DNA of 64,000 nt from Deltaproteobacteria bacterium (GTDB taxonomy: Bacteria; Myxococcota_A; Polyangia; GCA-2747355): contig JACKDQ010000002.1 of the NCBI GenBank assembly GCA_020633415.1, forward strand, positions 744,001 to 808,000, in the 5' to 3' direction. A model generated the notes under the pieces. The model searched no databases. It was not told where the DNA came from and saw only the letters and a list, made by a program, of their open reading frames with translations. The translations under genes and the position numbers were made by a program. Within the stretch, counting starts at the first letter, position 1, and each line of letters starts with the position of its first letter. Shown here piece after piece: positions 16,063 to 25,041 of this stretch.

Positions 16063-17250
16063 ATGGCCAAGGACATCCGACTGCCGAGCGACGCCCGCTT
16101 TAGTTGTCAAAGCTGCGGTCGCTGTTGTCAGGGGTGGACGATCACCGTCGATCAGCAAACCGTCGAGCGCCTGAGAGAACACGATTGGGGATGCGATCCC
16201 TTCGAGCGCACGCGCGCCGCCGCCGACGGCTACCGCATCAAGATGATCGACGGGCGCTGCTTCTTTTTGCAGGATGACCTCCGCTGCAGGATCCACGGCG
16301 AGCTCGGCTACGACGCCAAACCGGCGGGCTGCAAGTCGTTTCCGCTGCGCGTTACCGAGTTCGATGGCGCGACGTTCGGCCGCCTGAGCTACTACTGTCC
16401 CACGGTGAGCAACGGCAAGGGCAAGCCGTTACGCGATCAACTGCGCTGGGTTCGCGCCGTTGCCAAAAGCGCTGGCGAGATCCGCCGTTCGCGGGAACTC
16501 ACCCTCGACGGCGAGCGCAAGTTGGACAAGCGCGCCGCCGGCAGCGCGCTTTCGACACTCGAGTCGCTGCTTGGCGATCGGAACCTGCGGCTGGTCGACA
16601 GACTCGCAGCAGCAGCGGGCTTTTTGCGAGCGCTGCATCAGAGCGAAGACGATCCGATCGACGCCCGGCTCGTTCAGCAAACCGCGGGGCGCTCGTTCGA
16701 CACACTCAAGGCGCTCGGCCACCAAGACGCCAAGGCTAGCCACGCCGGCCCGTTGTTCGCGCTCTATCTGGGCCAGGACAGCGATCCGAGCAAGCTTTCA
16801 CGGGCCGCGCGGTTCTTCTCGGTGCGCGCCGCCAACTGGGGCTTGATCGCGCTGCGCTCGCGATTCATCGGCACCGCAGCGCGCTGGAGTACGCTCAGAA
16901 AAATCCAGCTCGCTCCCGAGGCGAGCGACGCGATGCTCACTCAGTATCTGCAGAATAAATTGACCACACGACGCATCGTTGCCAACGATGCCACGCTCCA
17001 GAGCGGCTTTAACCAGCTGGTCGCCGCCTACGCGATAGCGATCGTCCTCGCGCGCCTCGCCGCGCACGCCGCCGGCCGTAGCCAAACCGACGACCAAGAC
17101 TTACGGCGCGGCATCGAAGGTGCCGATCTGTTGGTGCTCGAGCACAGCGCGATCGACCAAGGGCGCGTAGCCGGACTGCTCCGCGAAACCTTGCTGGCCA
17201 ACAACCGGCTGTTCGCCGCGATCGCAGCACGCCTTGCGCTCGTCGACTAA
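16063..17250 (+). CDS. YkgJ-family Cys-cluster (putative zinc/iron-chelating) protein
   Basis: The protein is 395 residues. The N-terminal 100 residues carry the YkgJ pattern: FSCQSCGRCCQGW, then GRCFFLQDDLRCRIHG, then KPAGCKSFPL and a later Cys in LSYYCPTV. Such clusters bind zinc or an iron-sulfur centre. The remaining 290 residues are helical with Arg/Leu-rich heptads and no Cys. The overall length and N-terminal cluster resemble FliB-type flagellin lysine-N-methylases, but I see no specific evidence for that activity and no flagellar gene nearby. It directly follows the TerB-like gene without a gap, so the two probably act together. Confidence 0.85.
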   Translation: MAKDIRLPSDARFSCQSCGRCCQGWTITVDQQTVERLREHDWGCDPFERTRAAADGYRIKMIDGRCFFLQDDLRCRIHGELGYDAKPAGCKSFPLRVTEFDGATFGRLSYYCPTVSNGKGKPLRDQLRWVRAVAKSAGEIRRSRELTLDGERKLDKRAAGSALSTLESLLGDRNLRLVDRLAAAAGFLRALHQSEDDPIDARLVQQTAGRSFDTLKALGHQDAKASHAGPLFALYLGQDSDPSKLSRAARFFSVRAANWGLIALRSRFIGTAARWSTLRKIQLAPEASDAMLTQYLQNKLTTRRIVANDATLQSGFNQLVAAYAIAIVLARLAAHAAGRSQTDDQDLRRGIEGADLLVLEHSAIDQGRVAGLLRETLLANNRLFAAIAARLALVD

Positions 17251-17316
17251 CGGCGCGTAGCCCAAAGCGGTCGCCACGACTTGACAGCGACCGACGCCGT
17301 CGGCAACGCTTGACGC

Positions 17317-18303
17317 ATGAGCGATCCAGCGCCACCGCAAAAGGGCAAACTCGGCGGACTGCTGATCCAGGGTTTTTTCGAGGGGATCACGCGAGCCGCC
17401 AAGCTGCACCCACGCGCCAATCCTGCACGTCACGGCGTAGAAGTAATTTCCAACGTGGCCTACTCGAACTCCGGCCAACGCGACCACCTGCTCGACATCT
17501 ATCGACCGAAGCGCATTCCCGCCGAAGGCCTACCGATCGTCTTTTATCTTCACGGCGGCGGCTTCCGGATCCTCTCCAAGGACACCCACTGGGTGATGGG
17601 CTTGGCCTTCGCGCGCCGCGGCTACTGTGTATTCAACATCAACTATCGCCTGGCGCCCACACATCCGTTTCCCGCAGCGGTGATCGATGCGTGCAACGCG
17701 CTAGGCTGGGTAGCTAACCATGCCCAACGCTTCCGCGGCGATCTATCGCGGTTGATCCTCGCCGGTGAGTCGGCGGGGGCCAATCTTGCCAGCGCGCTGG
17801 CGGTCGCCACGTCGTATCGCCGCAGCGAACCCTGGGCGCAACAATTGTTCGACACCGCGGTCACGCCGCGCGCAGTGATCGCAAACTGCGGCGTCTTGCA
17901 GGTCAGCGACATCGGCCGGCACGCCCGACGGCGCCAGCTACCCGAGTGGCTCAATACACGCCTGCAGTACATCGCCAACTCCTACCTCAGCGAAGCCCAA
18001 CAGTCAGGCGATCCAACCAGCTATGAGCTGGCCGACCCGCTACGCTTTCTCGAGCTCGCGCAGCAGCCCGACCGACCGCTGCCCCCGTTCTACGCGGCCG
18101 TCGGCACCAAAGACCCACTGCTCGACGATACGCGGCGCCTGGCAGCCGCCCTCGACAAACTCGCGGTCCCCTGCGAGGCACGCTTCTTCCCCGGCGAAGT
18201 CCACGCCTTCATGGCGTTCGTCTGGCGCAAACAAGCCAAGACCTGTTGGCGGCAAACGTTCGACTTTCTCGATCGCCACATCACGCGTGCCCGTGCACAC
18301 TGA
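17317..18303 (+). CDS. Alpha/beta-hydrolase (HSL/esterase-lipase type)
   Basis: The 328-residue cytoplasmic enzyme is of the hormone-sensitive-lipase/BD-FAE type. Seen in sequence: oxyanion motif HGGGF (His79), NYRLAPTHPFPAAV, nucleophile elbow GESAGAN (Ser152), acid in GTKDPLLDD (Asp266) and catalytic His in PGEVHAF (His296), in the order expected for Ser-Asp-His hydrolases. Substrate is unknown, probably a small ester or acyl compound. A TTGACA lies 36 bases before ATG 17317, but the matching -10 is poor. The 3' end overlaps the CULT-domain gene by about 11 bases, so the two are probably translated as a pair. Confidence 0.92.
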   Translation: MSDPAPPQKGKLGGLLIQGFFEGITRAAKLHPRANPARHGVEVISNVAYSNSGQRDHLLDIYRPKRIPAEGLPIVFYLHGGGFRILSKDTHWVMGLAFARRGYCVFNINYRLAPTHPFPAAVIDACNALGWVANHAQRFRGDLSRLILAGESAGANLASALAVATSYRRSEPWAQQLFDTAVTPRAVIANCGVLQVSDIGRHARRRQLPEWLNTRLQYIANSYLSEAQQSGDPTSYELADPLRFLELAQQPDRPLPPFYAAVGTKDPLLDDTRRLAAALDKLAVPCEARFFPGEVHAFMAFVWRKQAKTCWRQTFDFLDRHITRARAH

Positions 18304-18724
18304 ACCGCTACGCCACTTGAAAACGCGAACGCAGCAGCTACCGAGCACTGCCGAACGCGACAAGCTCGCCCCTCAACGCGAACAACACGCGCTGCCGGAG
18401 CTGCCGATCCGCTGCGCCGCCTGCGGCCACCCGTTAGCAACACCCGACGATGCGCTCACGATCAACGGCGAACATCAACACACGTTCATCAATCCTGCTG
18501 GCGTGGTCTTCGAGATTCGCTGCTTTATCCGCGCGCTCGGCGTCTCGCCGGTCGGCGCGAGCAGCGACTACTGGTCCTGGTTCCCCGGTTATCGCTGGCA
18601 GCTCTGCAACTGCGGAAACTGCGCGATCCACATCGGTTGGCTGTTTATCGCCGCCGACGACCGCTTCTACGGGCTGATCTGCGGCGCACTGCACGACAGC
18701 GGCGTTCACGAGGCGCAGCGCTAA
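18293..18724 (+). CDS. Stand-alone CULT-domain protein (bacterial cereblon-like)
   Basis: The protein is about 143 residues. Residues 39-130 match the CULT domain, the thalidomide- and ubiquitin-tag-binding fold of cereblon: C41xxC44, then HQHTFINPAGVVFEI, then SWFPGYRW (Trp96, Trp102), C107xxC110, and HIGW (Trp116), ending FYGL. The spacings Trp96-Trp102-Cys107-Cys110-Trp116 equal those of human cereblon Trp380-Trp386-Cys391-Cys394-Trp400. So the zinc site and three-Trp pocket are intact. Single-domain bacterial CULT proteins are known from Magnetospirillum, but their role is not settled. GTG 18293 (or 18287, or TTG 18317) is taken as start; the frame further upstream is a shadow of the hydrolase gene. 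It overlaps the hydrolase 3' end, suggesting a functional pair. Confidence 0.88.
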   Translation: MHTEPLRHLKTRTQQLPSTAERDKLAPQREQHALPELPIRCAACGHPLATPDDALTINGEHQHTFINPAGVVFEIRCFIRALGVSPVGASSDYWSWFPGYRWQLCNCGNCAIHIGWLFIAADDRFYGLICGALHDSGVHEAQR

Positions 18725-18881
18725 GCCGCCGATGATCGCCAGCCGATGCCGGAGTCGGTACACCACGTCGCGAGGTGCCTGCTCCCGGCAAGCGCGCAAT
18801 CAGCCCGATCGCCAGGCGATATTTGCCGCGCAGCGGTGGCACGCCTCGTGCTATGAGTGACGAAAGCAATGGGGGGTTCAG

Positions 18882-20048
18882 ATGCGACGCTTACAGACTC
18901 GACTAGCGATGCTGGTCTACCTAACGCTGATCGGTGGCTGCTCCGACAGCCCCACAACACCGCCGATCTACCTCGATGGTGGCGGCGAATTCGACGCGAC
19001 GGTCATCCCCTGCACCAACGGTTGTATGCAGGGTGCAAGTTGTCTGATCGACGACAAATCCGCTTGTGGTCCGGCATGCATCCCGTGTGGGCCAGCGCAA
19101 AACTGCAGCGCCGGGGTCTGCGTCGATCCCCAGCCCAACTGCGCGGCTGAATGCAGCTGCTGCACGGCGCTTGGCGATTGCGTCAAGACCCCCTCCAAGC
19201 AAAGCTGTGGCTTCGACCAACTGCTCTGCCAAACCTGCAGCGGCGATGATATCTGTGACACCGCGCAAAAGAAGTGTGCCCCACCGCCGCCGGCGAAAAA
19301 GGCGCTGTTCTTTGTCAGCCTCTCGCCCAAAGCGAGCTGCGGCTTCGGCGACACCAATTGTGACGTGTTCGCCGAGATTCGCTCCGGCACGCAGCTGATC
19401 CGCAGCACGCACGTTCAAGACGACGTTCCCCAAGGATCGGTGGCGAGCTACAACGACCTGGTGCTGGTCGATACGCCGACAGCGCTGGCTGCCACCACGC
19501 TCAAGTTGAAAATAATCGATGTCGACTCTGCCAATGCCAACGACATCATCGCCGACTGCGATGTCAAGATCGATAGTTCAGCGATCAGCGCCGGAACGAT
19601 CAGTCAAAACTGCGACGGCGGTGAAAACAAAGTCGGCACGGTGATCTTTTCGATCAGCGACGCAAACCCTGGCGACTACATCGTCGGCATTTCCTCCTGG
19701 ACCAGCAAGCGCAGCTGCACCGGCACCGGCGGCGCACCGGGCGACTGCAACGACTTCGCCGCGCTGACGATCGGCGGTCAAACACGCCGTAGCGGCCTCG
19801 CCTGGAAGCTCAAGAGCGGCAGCAAAGCCGAGTTGACCCAGCGGATGATGATCGCGACACAAAGCGACCTGCTAAACGGTCTCACCGTTGAAGTCTGGGG
19901 CTACGTCAACGCGGTGCCGGGTGGTGAAAGCAAGCTGGAAAGCTGTCAGATCGCGATCGACAAGACGGACCTGCAGGCCGGGCAAAAGACCGTCGCCAAA
20001 TGCGGCAGCGTGGCGGAAAATCTGCTGTTGGTCTTCGAAAAGATCTAG
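18882..20048 (+). CDS. Lipoprotein: Cys-rich N-terminus and two C2-like beta domains
   Basis: The protein is 388 residues. ATG 18882 follows GGGGGG. The signal peptide ends in LIGGC (Cys at about residue 20). Residues 40-135 hold about 18 cysteines in CxxGxC/CxxC patterns. Residues 145-245 look like a C2-type sandwich: NCDVFAEIRSG, a STHVQDDVPQG segment, YNDLVLVD, and LKLKIIDVDSANANDIIADC, where C2 proteins have their V-x-D-x-D calcium loop. Residues 255-388 repeat the plan loosely (LTVEVWGYVNA..., SCQIAIDKTDL). The C2 assignment rests on pattern only. It is convergent with the large propeller gene, with a hairpin between them. Confidence 0.8.
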   Translation: MRRLQTRLAMLVYLTLIGGCSDSPTTPPIYLDGGGEFDATVIPCTNGCMQGASCLIDDKSACGPACIPCGPAQNCSAGVCVDPQPNCAAECSCCTALGDCVKTPSKQSCGFDQLLCQTCSGDDICDTAQKKCAPPPPAKKALFFVSLSPKASCGFGDTNCDVFAEIRSGTQLIRSTHVQDDVPQGSVASYNDLVLVDTPTALAATTLKLKIIDVDSANANDIIADCDVKIDSSAISAGTISQNCDGGENKVGTVIFSISDANPGDYIVGISSWTSKRSCTGTGGAPGDCNDFAALTIGGQTRRSGLAWKLKSGSKAELTQRMMIATQSDLLNGLTVEVWGYVNAVPGGESKLESCQIAIDKTDLQAGQKTVAKCGSVAENLLLVFEKI

Positions 20049-20072
20049 CAGGCGCTAACGATTTGCCTCAGA

Positions 20073-20097
20073 GCTCACCGCTGCAAAAGTGGTGAGC
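20073..20097. terminator. Hairpin between convergent genes
   Basis: GCTCACC (20073-20079) pairs perfectly with GGTGAGC (20091-20097), with a short A-rich loop. It lies in the 73-base gap between the convergent genes ending at 20048 and 20122, where a bidirectional terminator is expected. There is no clear U-tract on either side, which lowers certainty. Confidence 0.45.
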
Positions 20098-20121
20098 CCT
20101 GGGGCGACAAGCTAAGCGCGG

Positions 20122-23100
20122 CTAGATCTGCGGAATCAACGTCGGTCCCGCCAGGTTGACCTCAAACACGCCAAAGTGACCGGAAGCCACATAAGCGCGG
20201 TTTTGATCGACCTCGATGTGTGTGGCAAAGCCGAGCGTTCGCGTAAAGCTCAGCGCCTTGGGTGAATGCGGCGTAGATGCATCGATCACCACGATGCCAT
20301 CGCCCGGCAGATTGAGGAACAGCCGCCCACTGTCGGCGCCCATCAGATAGACGCCTTGGGTGCCAAGCGACCCGCCAAAGGTCTGCGCCAGACGCGAGCT
20401 GCTCAGGTCGAAGATCTGCAGGTGGTCGGAGGGGTCGGGGTTCTGAGCGGCACCATCGCTATCATCGACCGCCTCATATGCGTAGTACCAAGCGCGGCGC
20501 GCATTGAGGTAGAGCCGCGTTCCCTCGAGCACCAAACCACCGACGTGGAAATCGACGAAGGTTCGCGTGTCACGCAACTCAGCCACCGGCGTACCAAACA
20601 GACTGATCTCGCGCAGCAGGTTGAGCCGCGAATCGCTGCGCCAATAGGTGTTCTGGCCGCTGTTCGCCAACATCAGCCGATAACGCGAATCCGCGGTGAG
20701 GAACAGGCGCGTGCCGTTCTCCGACTTCCAGGTGCGCACCAGCTGGCCCGGCAGATTAACCGCATAGGCCGCCGCGTAGTGCCCGTTGGTCGGCACCCAG
20801 CGCTGGGCGAAATGCTTGAACACCGACACGGTATAGCGGCCAACGTTGCGCGTGCCCACTTGGGTGCGATAGGTCAGCAAGAACGACGATGGGTCGAGAA
20901 CGTCGGCGACCAAGCCCGTGACGGCGATATTGCCGTTGGTTCCCGAAGACAGCTTGTGCTCGACCAGCGTCGGCTGAGCGGGGTTCGTCAAGTCGATCAA
21001 CATCAAACGCTGCTCGTAACGGCTGGCGACCGGATCGTACATGTAACCGAGCATGACCAAGGACGTGTCGGTCATCGTCCAATTGCTATTGCTGCCGAAC
21101 CAGTACCCACCCCAGTAGCCACGAGCGCCACACCAATAGAGATAGTAGGGCATCGTCGCACCACTGAGCTTGAGCGAGCCACCGCGTTGGGGCGCCGTTG
21201 GCGTGCTCAAGTCGTAGACCAGCAGCTCGGTGTCGCGGTCGTAATAGCCATTGCCGTTGTCCACGCGCGGCAGCAAGCGATAGAGCACCAACTTGTTGCC
21301 GTGCTTGACCACGCGCTGCACCTGACCGACCGAGAAGCTGGCAACAACATTCTGTTCCTCGATGTTGCTCGAAACGGCCTTCACGCGAAACTCGGATTGA
21401 CCCTGGTTATCCCAGTAGTTGTAACGGCTCGGTCGGATATGCTCGACGACATACTGTCCGAAGCGGAAGATCTGATCGTAGTAGGGCGCGATCTCCACCG
21501 TCGACAACGCCTGTGGCTTCGCCAGGTCATCGATGTCGGTGATCGCCAGGTGTGTATCGGAAAGATTGATCATCATCCGACGCGCCGTCGCCCCACTATG
21601 GGTGAAGATCACCGAACGCCGCACCTGGCCATGGGAATGAACCACCGTACCGAAATTGGTCAGTACCGATTGATCGCGCTCGCTCTTGCTCGGATCGTCC
21701 TTGGTGACGTCCCAGGTCATCATGCCCACCGCGGTCTCGTAGCGATACCACCACCAGTCTTCGGGCCCCTCTTTCTTGTAGTAGAAAACCGGTACGGTGA
21801 GCACGTTGGCCCGCGAGTCGGAGTACATGCCGATCAGCTTGTGGGCCTGATCGAGATCAAAATTGACCGCAGAATTGATCCAACTCGCGTTATCGACGGC
21901 CACGCACTGCCGCTGGACCAAACGGATCGCATTGAGGTTCTTAACGTCGATCAGACTCACCGCGACGTTGGTCGCTCGGCGGCTTTCTGAGCCCTGGAAG
22001 CCAGTACAGGTCGTGGTGTTGTCGCGGCCGATACCCATCAGGTACTGGTTGTTGGCGACCAAACGAAACAGGTTCATATCACCGCTCAGACCATCGATCG
22101 CGGAAAGCACTTTGAGATTTTTACGATCGGCCAAGCTGATTACGTAGAGCGGATCGATCGCACGTGCGGTAATCGCATAGGCGACATCGCGCGACAAATC
22201 GTAGGCACTACCGCGCACCGTCTCGTTGGGCTTGCCGAACGATAGCGAGTCGAGCAGCTGCGGATTCGCGCCATCGGTCACGTCCCAGGACTCGAGGGTG
22301 TTCATCACCACCCGCTGACCATCACAGTTGGCGTTCGACCATTCCATTCGCGCGAAGATGCCGAAAAACGTGCCGGTCTTCGCCGCAGGGTCGTAGCGGT
22401 AGGTCATCTTAAACTGATCGCCCAGCTGACCTGATGTGCTGAACGTCGTGTGGCGGTTGATCTTACCGCTCGGGTCGCTGATATCGATCAGCGAGACCAC
22501 CGCTTGCTGGTCGTAGCTATACGAATAGCAGCGGGTCACATCGCTCGGCCGGCTCGAGAAACTGCGCTGCCAGTTTTCGACGACCATCAGCGCATTGGAA
22601 GTCGCAGAGATCGCCACACCCTGAAAGTAACGCGTACCGCTGAAGCCGGTTTGTTTGTCGTAAAACGCAAAGCTGCCGCCTTCGAAGATCTTCAGCTTCT
22701 CGACCAGCGTCATCTGTTGGGGGTTCTGAACGTTGAATGAATAGACCCAGGCTTGTTCTTTTTGCTCGGCGGGGCGGCGATAGTTCCAGCCCCAATAGTA
22801 GTTTTGCGGCAGATAGGACACGACGTAGATCGTGTCGTCTAACTTGCGCGAGACACCTTCACGCAACTCGCCGATGATGTCGACCTTCTGCAGCACCTTG
22901 GGATGGGCGAGATCGCTAACATCGATCGCCACCAGCTGCGAAACGTTGTTGCGCTCAAACTGCAGCGTGCCCTTTTTCTGGCTGAGGTACAGCGCGTCGC
23001 GCAGCAGCGCATAGACCACATTGCCTTGCACGAACATCTCGATCGGGTAACCGAACACCGGCAATCGCCCCATGCGCTTGGGCTTTTTCGGATCGTTCAG

Positions 23101-23427
23101 GTCGTAGATCAGAAAGCCACGGTAGGTGTTGAGATAAAACAGCCGGTTGGCGTCGACGCGATAGATATCGGCCTCTTCAACCTCGGCCGTGCGCCCCGAA
23201 GGTGGTTCAGCCTTCGGCGCAGCGCTCGAGCTATCGAGCTCGGTACCGCCGGCAGCCATCGGCCCATCGATGCCCCGTCCTTGGTAATCATCTCCACCGC
23301 CAGGCTGCTCGTTGACGAAGTCGGTCTGCCCCGGCGAGAGCGAATCGTTGAGCGAAGCCCCGTCACCGCAAGCAGAAACAAACCACGCAAAGAAAGCGGA
23401 CAAGACGACCAAGCTGGTTCGACGCAT
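20122..23427 (-). CDS. Large secreted lipoprotein with beta-propeller domain (COG4880-like)
   Basis: The protein is 1101 residues. ATG 23427 has AAGGG seven bases upstream. The signal peptide ends in lipobox FVSAC (Cys20). After a Gly/Asp tether comes TAEVEEADIYRVDANRLFYL, the hallmark opening of secreted beta-propeller proteins distantly related to WD40 (COG4880), followed by many blades of the type hydrophobic-YDLNDPKKPKRMG, AIDVSDLAHPKVL, MLIDLTNPAQPTLV and VIDASTPHSPKAL. Each blade pairs a 'state' strand with an 'as a result of entity X' strand. It is a surface or secreted protein probably used for binding; no enzymatic residues are apparent. The opposite strand has a 1.7-kb open frame that is a codon-bias shadow. 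Confidence 0.9.
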   Translation of the reverse strand: MRRTSLVVLSAFFAWFVSACGDGASLNDSLSPGQTDFVNEQPGGGDDYQGRGIDGPMAAGGTELDSSSAAPKAEPPSGRTAEVEEADIYRVDANRLFYLNTYRGFLIYDLNDPKKPKRMGRLPVFGYPIEMFVQGNVVYALLRDALYLSQKKGTLQFERNNVSQLVAIDVSDLAHPKVLQKVDIIGELREGVSRKLDDTIYVVSYLPQNYYWGWNYRRPAEQKEQAWVYSFNVQNPQQMTLVEKLKIFEGGSFAFYDKQTGFSGTRYFQGVAISATSNALMVVENWQRSFSSRPSDVTRCYSYSYDQQAVVSLIDISDPSGKINRHTTFSTSGQLGDQFKMTYRYDPAAKTGTFFGIFARMEWSNANCDGQRVVMNTLESWDVTDGANPQLLDSLSFGKPNETVRGSAYDLSRDVAYAITARAIDPLYVISLADRKNLKVLSAIDGLSGDMNLFRLVANNQYLMGIGRDNTTTCTGFQGSESRRATNVAVSLIDVKNLNAIRLVQRQCVAVDNASWINSAVNFDLDQAHKLIGMYSDSRANVLTVPVFYYKKEGPEDWWWYRYETAVGMMTWDVTKDDPSKSERDQSVLTNFGTVVHSHGQVRRSVIFTHSGATARRMMINLSDTHLAITDIDDLAKPQALSTVEIAPYYDQIFRFGQYVVEHIRPSRYNYWDNQGQSEFRVKAVSSNIEEQNVVASFSVGQVQRVVKHGNKLVLYRLLPRVDNGNGYYDRDTELLVYDLSTPTAPQRGGSLKLSGATMPYYLYWCGARGYWGGYWFGSNSNWTMTDTSLVMLGYMYDPVASRYEQRLMLIDLTNPAQPTLVEHKLSSGTNGNIAVTGLVADVLDPSSFLLTYRTQVGTRNVGRYTVSVFKHFAQRWVPTNGHYAAAYAVNLPGQLVRTWKSENGTRLFLTADSRYRLMLANSGQNTYWRSDSRLNLLREISLFGTPVAELRDTRTFVDFHVGGLVLEGTRLYLNARRAWYYAYEAVDDSDGAAQNPDPSDHLQIFDLSSSRLAQTFGGSLGTQGVYLMGADSGRLFLNLPGDGIVVIDASTPHSPKALSFTRTLGFATHIEVDQNRAYVASGHFGVFEVNLAGPTLIPQI

Positions 23428-23703
23428 TGAGATACCCTTTCGCTGAGCTGCACCCCGTACTTATTGCAACAGCTGTGCCGCTAACGGTACTGCTGCGCAG
23501 CCCAGAAAACGCTGCCTTTCTCGCAGGGTCGCGCCGCCTGAGCGGCAGGCCCCGCGCACCGTCGCCAGAAATCTGAGAGCCCGCACATTTGCCGACACAA
23601 AAACCCGTGACGCCGAAGCAAGAACGCGGGCCATCCGGCTTGCCTGTAGCGGCGATCCCGCGGTATGTAGGCCCCCTAATTCAAGCCCGGGGCGCTCGAA
23701 GAA

Positions 23704-24918
23704 ATGCCAAAGATGCTGCACGTTTCTCCCGACGACTTTCTGCTGGACACGGTTCGGCTGGGAAAACTGGTCTATCAAAGCGGCTTTCGCCCCAAGCACG
23801 CGATTTCGATCTGGCGCGGCGGCACACCGGTCGGCCTGGGTGTCCATGCCTACTTTCGCAGCCGCGGCTTTTCGCTCAATCACACCACGATCGCCACCGA
23901 CTCCTACCTCGGCATCGGCCAACAGGGTGAGGTCACGGTCAAGAACCTCGAACACCTGGTCGATGTAATCTGCCGCGAGGACGGACTGCTGATCATCGAC
24001 GACGTCTACGAGTCAGGTAACACCATCAAGGGCATCGTTTCATTGCTGCGCCAAATGGCGCGCAAGAACGCGCCCGAAGATATTCGCGTAGCCACCGTGC
24101 ACAGCAAGCCGGAGAAGCACGCCTACCAAGACCTGCCGCTCTATGCGCTGCAGTCGATCGATGAAGATGTCTGGATCGACTATCCCCACGAGATCGCCGA
24201 CCTGGTCGAGGACGGTGATGCCGACGATACGCGGATCCGCAACAAGTCGGAGACGCTCTGGCGACTTCTGCGCGGCGAAGAACCAACTGCGCAAAGCGAG
24301 CTAAGAAGCTCGATGACCGAGCACTATCAATACGTCAGCGCACAGCAGTTGCTCTTCGATAGTGTTCGGCTGGGCATTCAGATCGCAAAAGATGACAGTT
24401 GGCACCCGAACTTCATGATCGCACTCTGGCCGGGCGGCGTGATCGCCGGCCTACCGGTACACGAGACTTACAAGTACTTCCTCCGCAAGCAGGGCGACAC
24501 GCGCCAAACGCCAGACCACATCAGCATCAATGCGTCACCGACGCGGGCCAGCTACCGCAGCTCGATCATCGGACTAGGCTACCTCGCCGACAACATCAAC
24601 AGCACGGACAACGTGCTGATCATCGACACGACCTTTCGCGCCGGCCGCCTGGTCAACGATGTCGTCACTCGACTCAAAGAGCTCTTGCGACGAAACCTCG
24701 ACCACAACCGCGTTCGCGTCGCCTCGGTCTACTACAACCCCAACGATGACTCGACCTGGACCGGTCGGCCCGACATCGCGCGTCCCCACTATTTTCAGCA
24801 CAAGACGACGCGCGAGATCATCTACCCGGCCAGCTTCCACAAGCTGCCCGACCCGGTGGCGCAGCTCAAGACGCTCAATCCCGCGCTCTGGGAGATCCTC
24901 TACGCCGACGTGGTTTAG
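23704..24918 (+). CDS. Tandem phosphoribosyltransferase-fold protein, second domain degenerate
   Basis: The protein is 404 residues, two type I PRTase folds in one chain. Domain 1 (about residues 1-195) has an intact PRPP loop IIDDVYESGNTIKG (Asp99-Asp100) and an upstream SIWRGGTPVGLGV loop, as in hypoxanthine/guanine-type PRTases. Domain 2 (about 205-404) keeps the fold (IALWPGGVIAGLPV, VLIIDTTFRAGRLVND), but its PRPP loop reads Asp308-Thr309 in place of Asp-Asp and lacks the ESGNT binding loop. So domain 1 may be catalytic and domain 2 regulatory or structural. The substrate is probably a purine base or a related nucleophile. A weak promoter TTGCCT-N18-TATGTA lies at 23640-23669. It is a single gene, 123 bases before the dehydrogenase gene. 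Confidence 0.85.
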   Translation: MPKMLHVSPDDFLLDTVRLGKLVYQSGFRPKHAISIWRGGTPVGLGVHAYFRSRGFSLNHTTIATDSYLGIGQQGEVTVKNLEHLVDVICREDGLLIIDDVYESGNTIKGIVSLLRQMARKNAPEDIRVATVHSKPEKHAYQDLPLYALQSIDEDVWIDYPHEIADLVEDGDADDTRIRNKSETLWRLLRGEEPTAQSELRSSMTEHYQYVSAQQLLFDSVRLGIQIAKDDSWHPNFMIALWPGGVIAGLPVHETYKYFLRKQGDTRQTPDHISINASPTRASYRSSIIGLGYLADNINSTDNVLIIDTTFRAGRLVNDVVTRLKELLRRNLDHNRVRVASVYYNPNDDSTWTGRPDIARPHYFQHKTTREIIYPASFHKLPDPVAQLKTLNPALWEILYADVV

Positions 24919-25041
24919 CGGCTACCGCTATGTTAGGGTAACGCCGCGGACGGCTCTGAAGCTTGCGACGAGATCAGCGCTAGCGCGACGAACCTCGAGA
25001 GCTTTGGATCTCTTTCCGCCCACTAGACGAGGAGTGTTCGC

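Noticed and set aside
17281..17310. TTGACA upstream of the hydrolase gene as a promoter
   Set aside because: The expected -10 position reads CAACGC/AACGCT, a poor match; mentioned only in the gene entry.
18023..18292. N-terminal extension of the CULT-domain frame
   Set aside because: It overlaps the hydrolase in another frame and is Ser/Arg/Pro-rich, typical of a shadow; the real protein starts near 18293.
20266..21990. Long + strand open frame (574 codons) opposite the propeller gene
   Set aside because: It lies wholly inside the minus-strand 1101-residue lipoprotein, has no ribosome binding site or domain, and its composition is that of a reverse-strand shadow in GC-rich DNA.
23560..23700. 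tRNA-like stretch with a TTCAAGC element
   Set aside because: No acceptor stem, D-arm or anticodon arm can be drawn around it.
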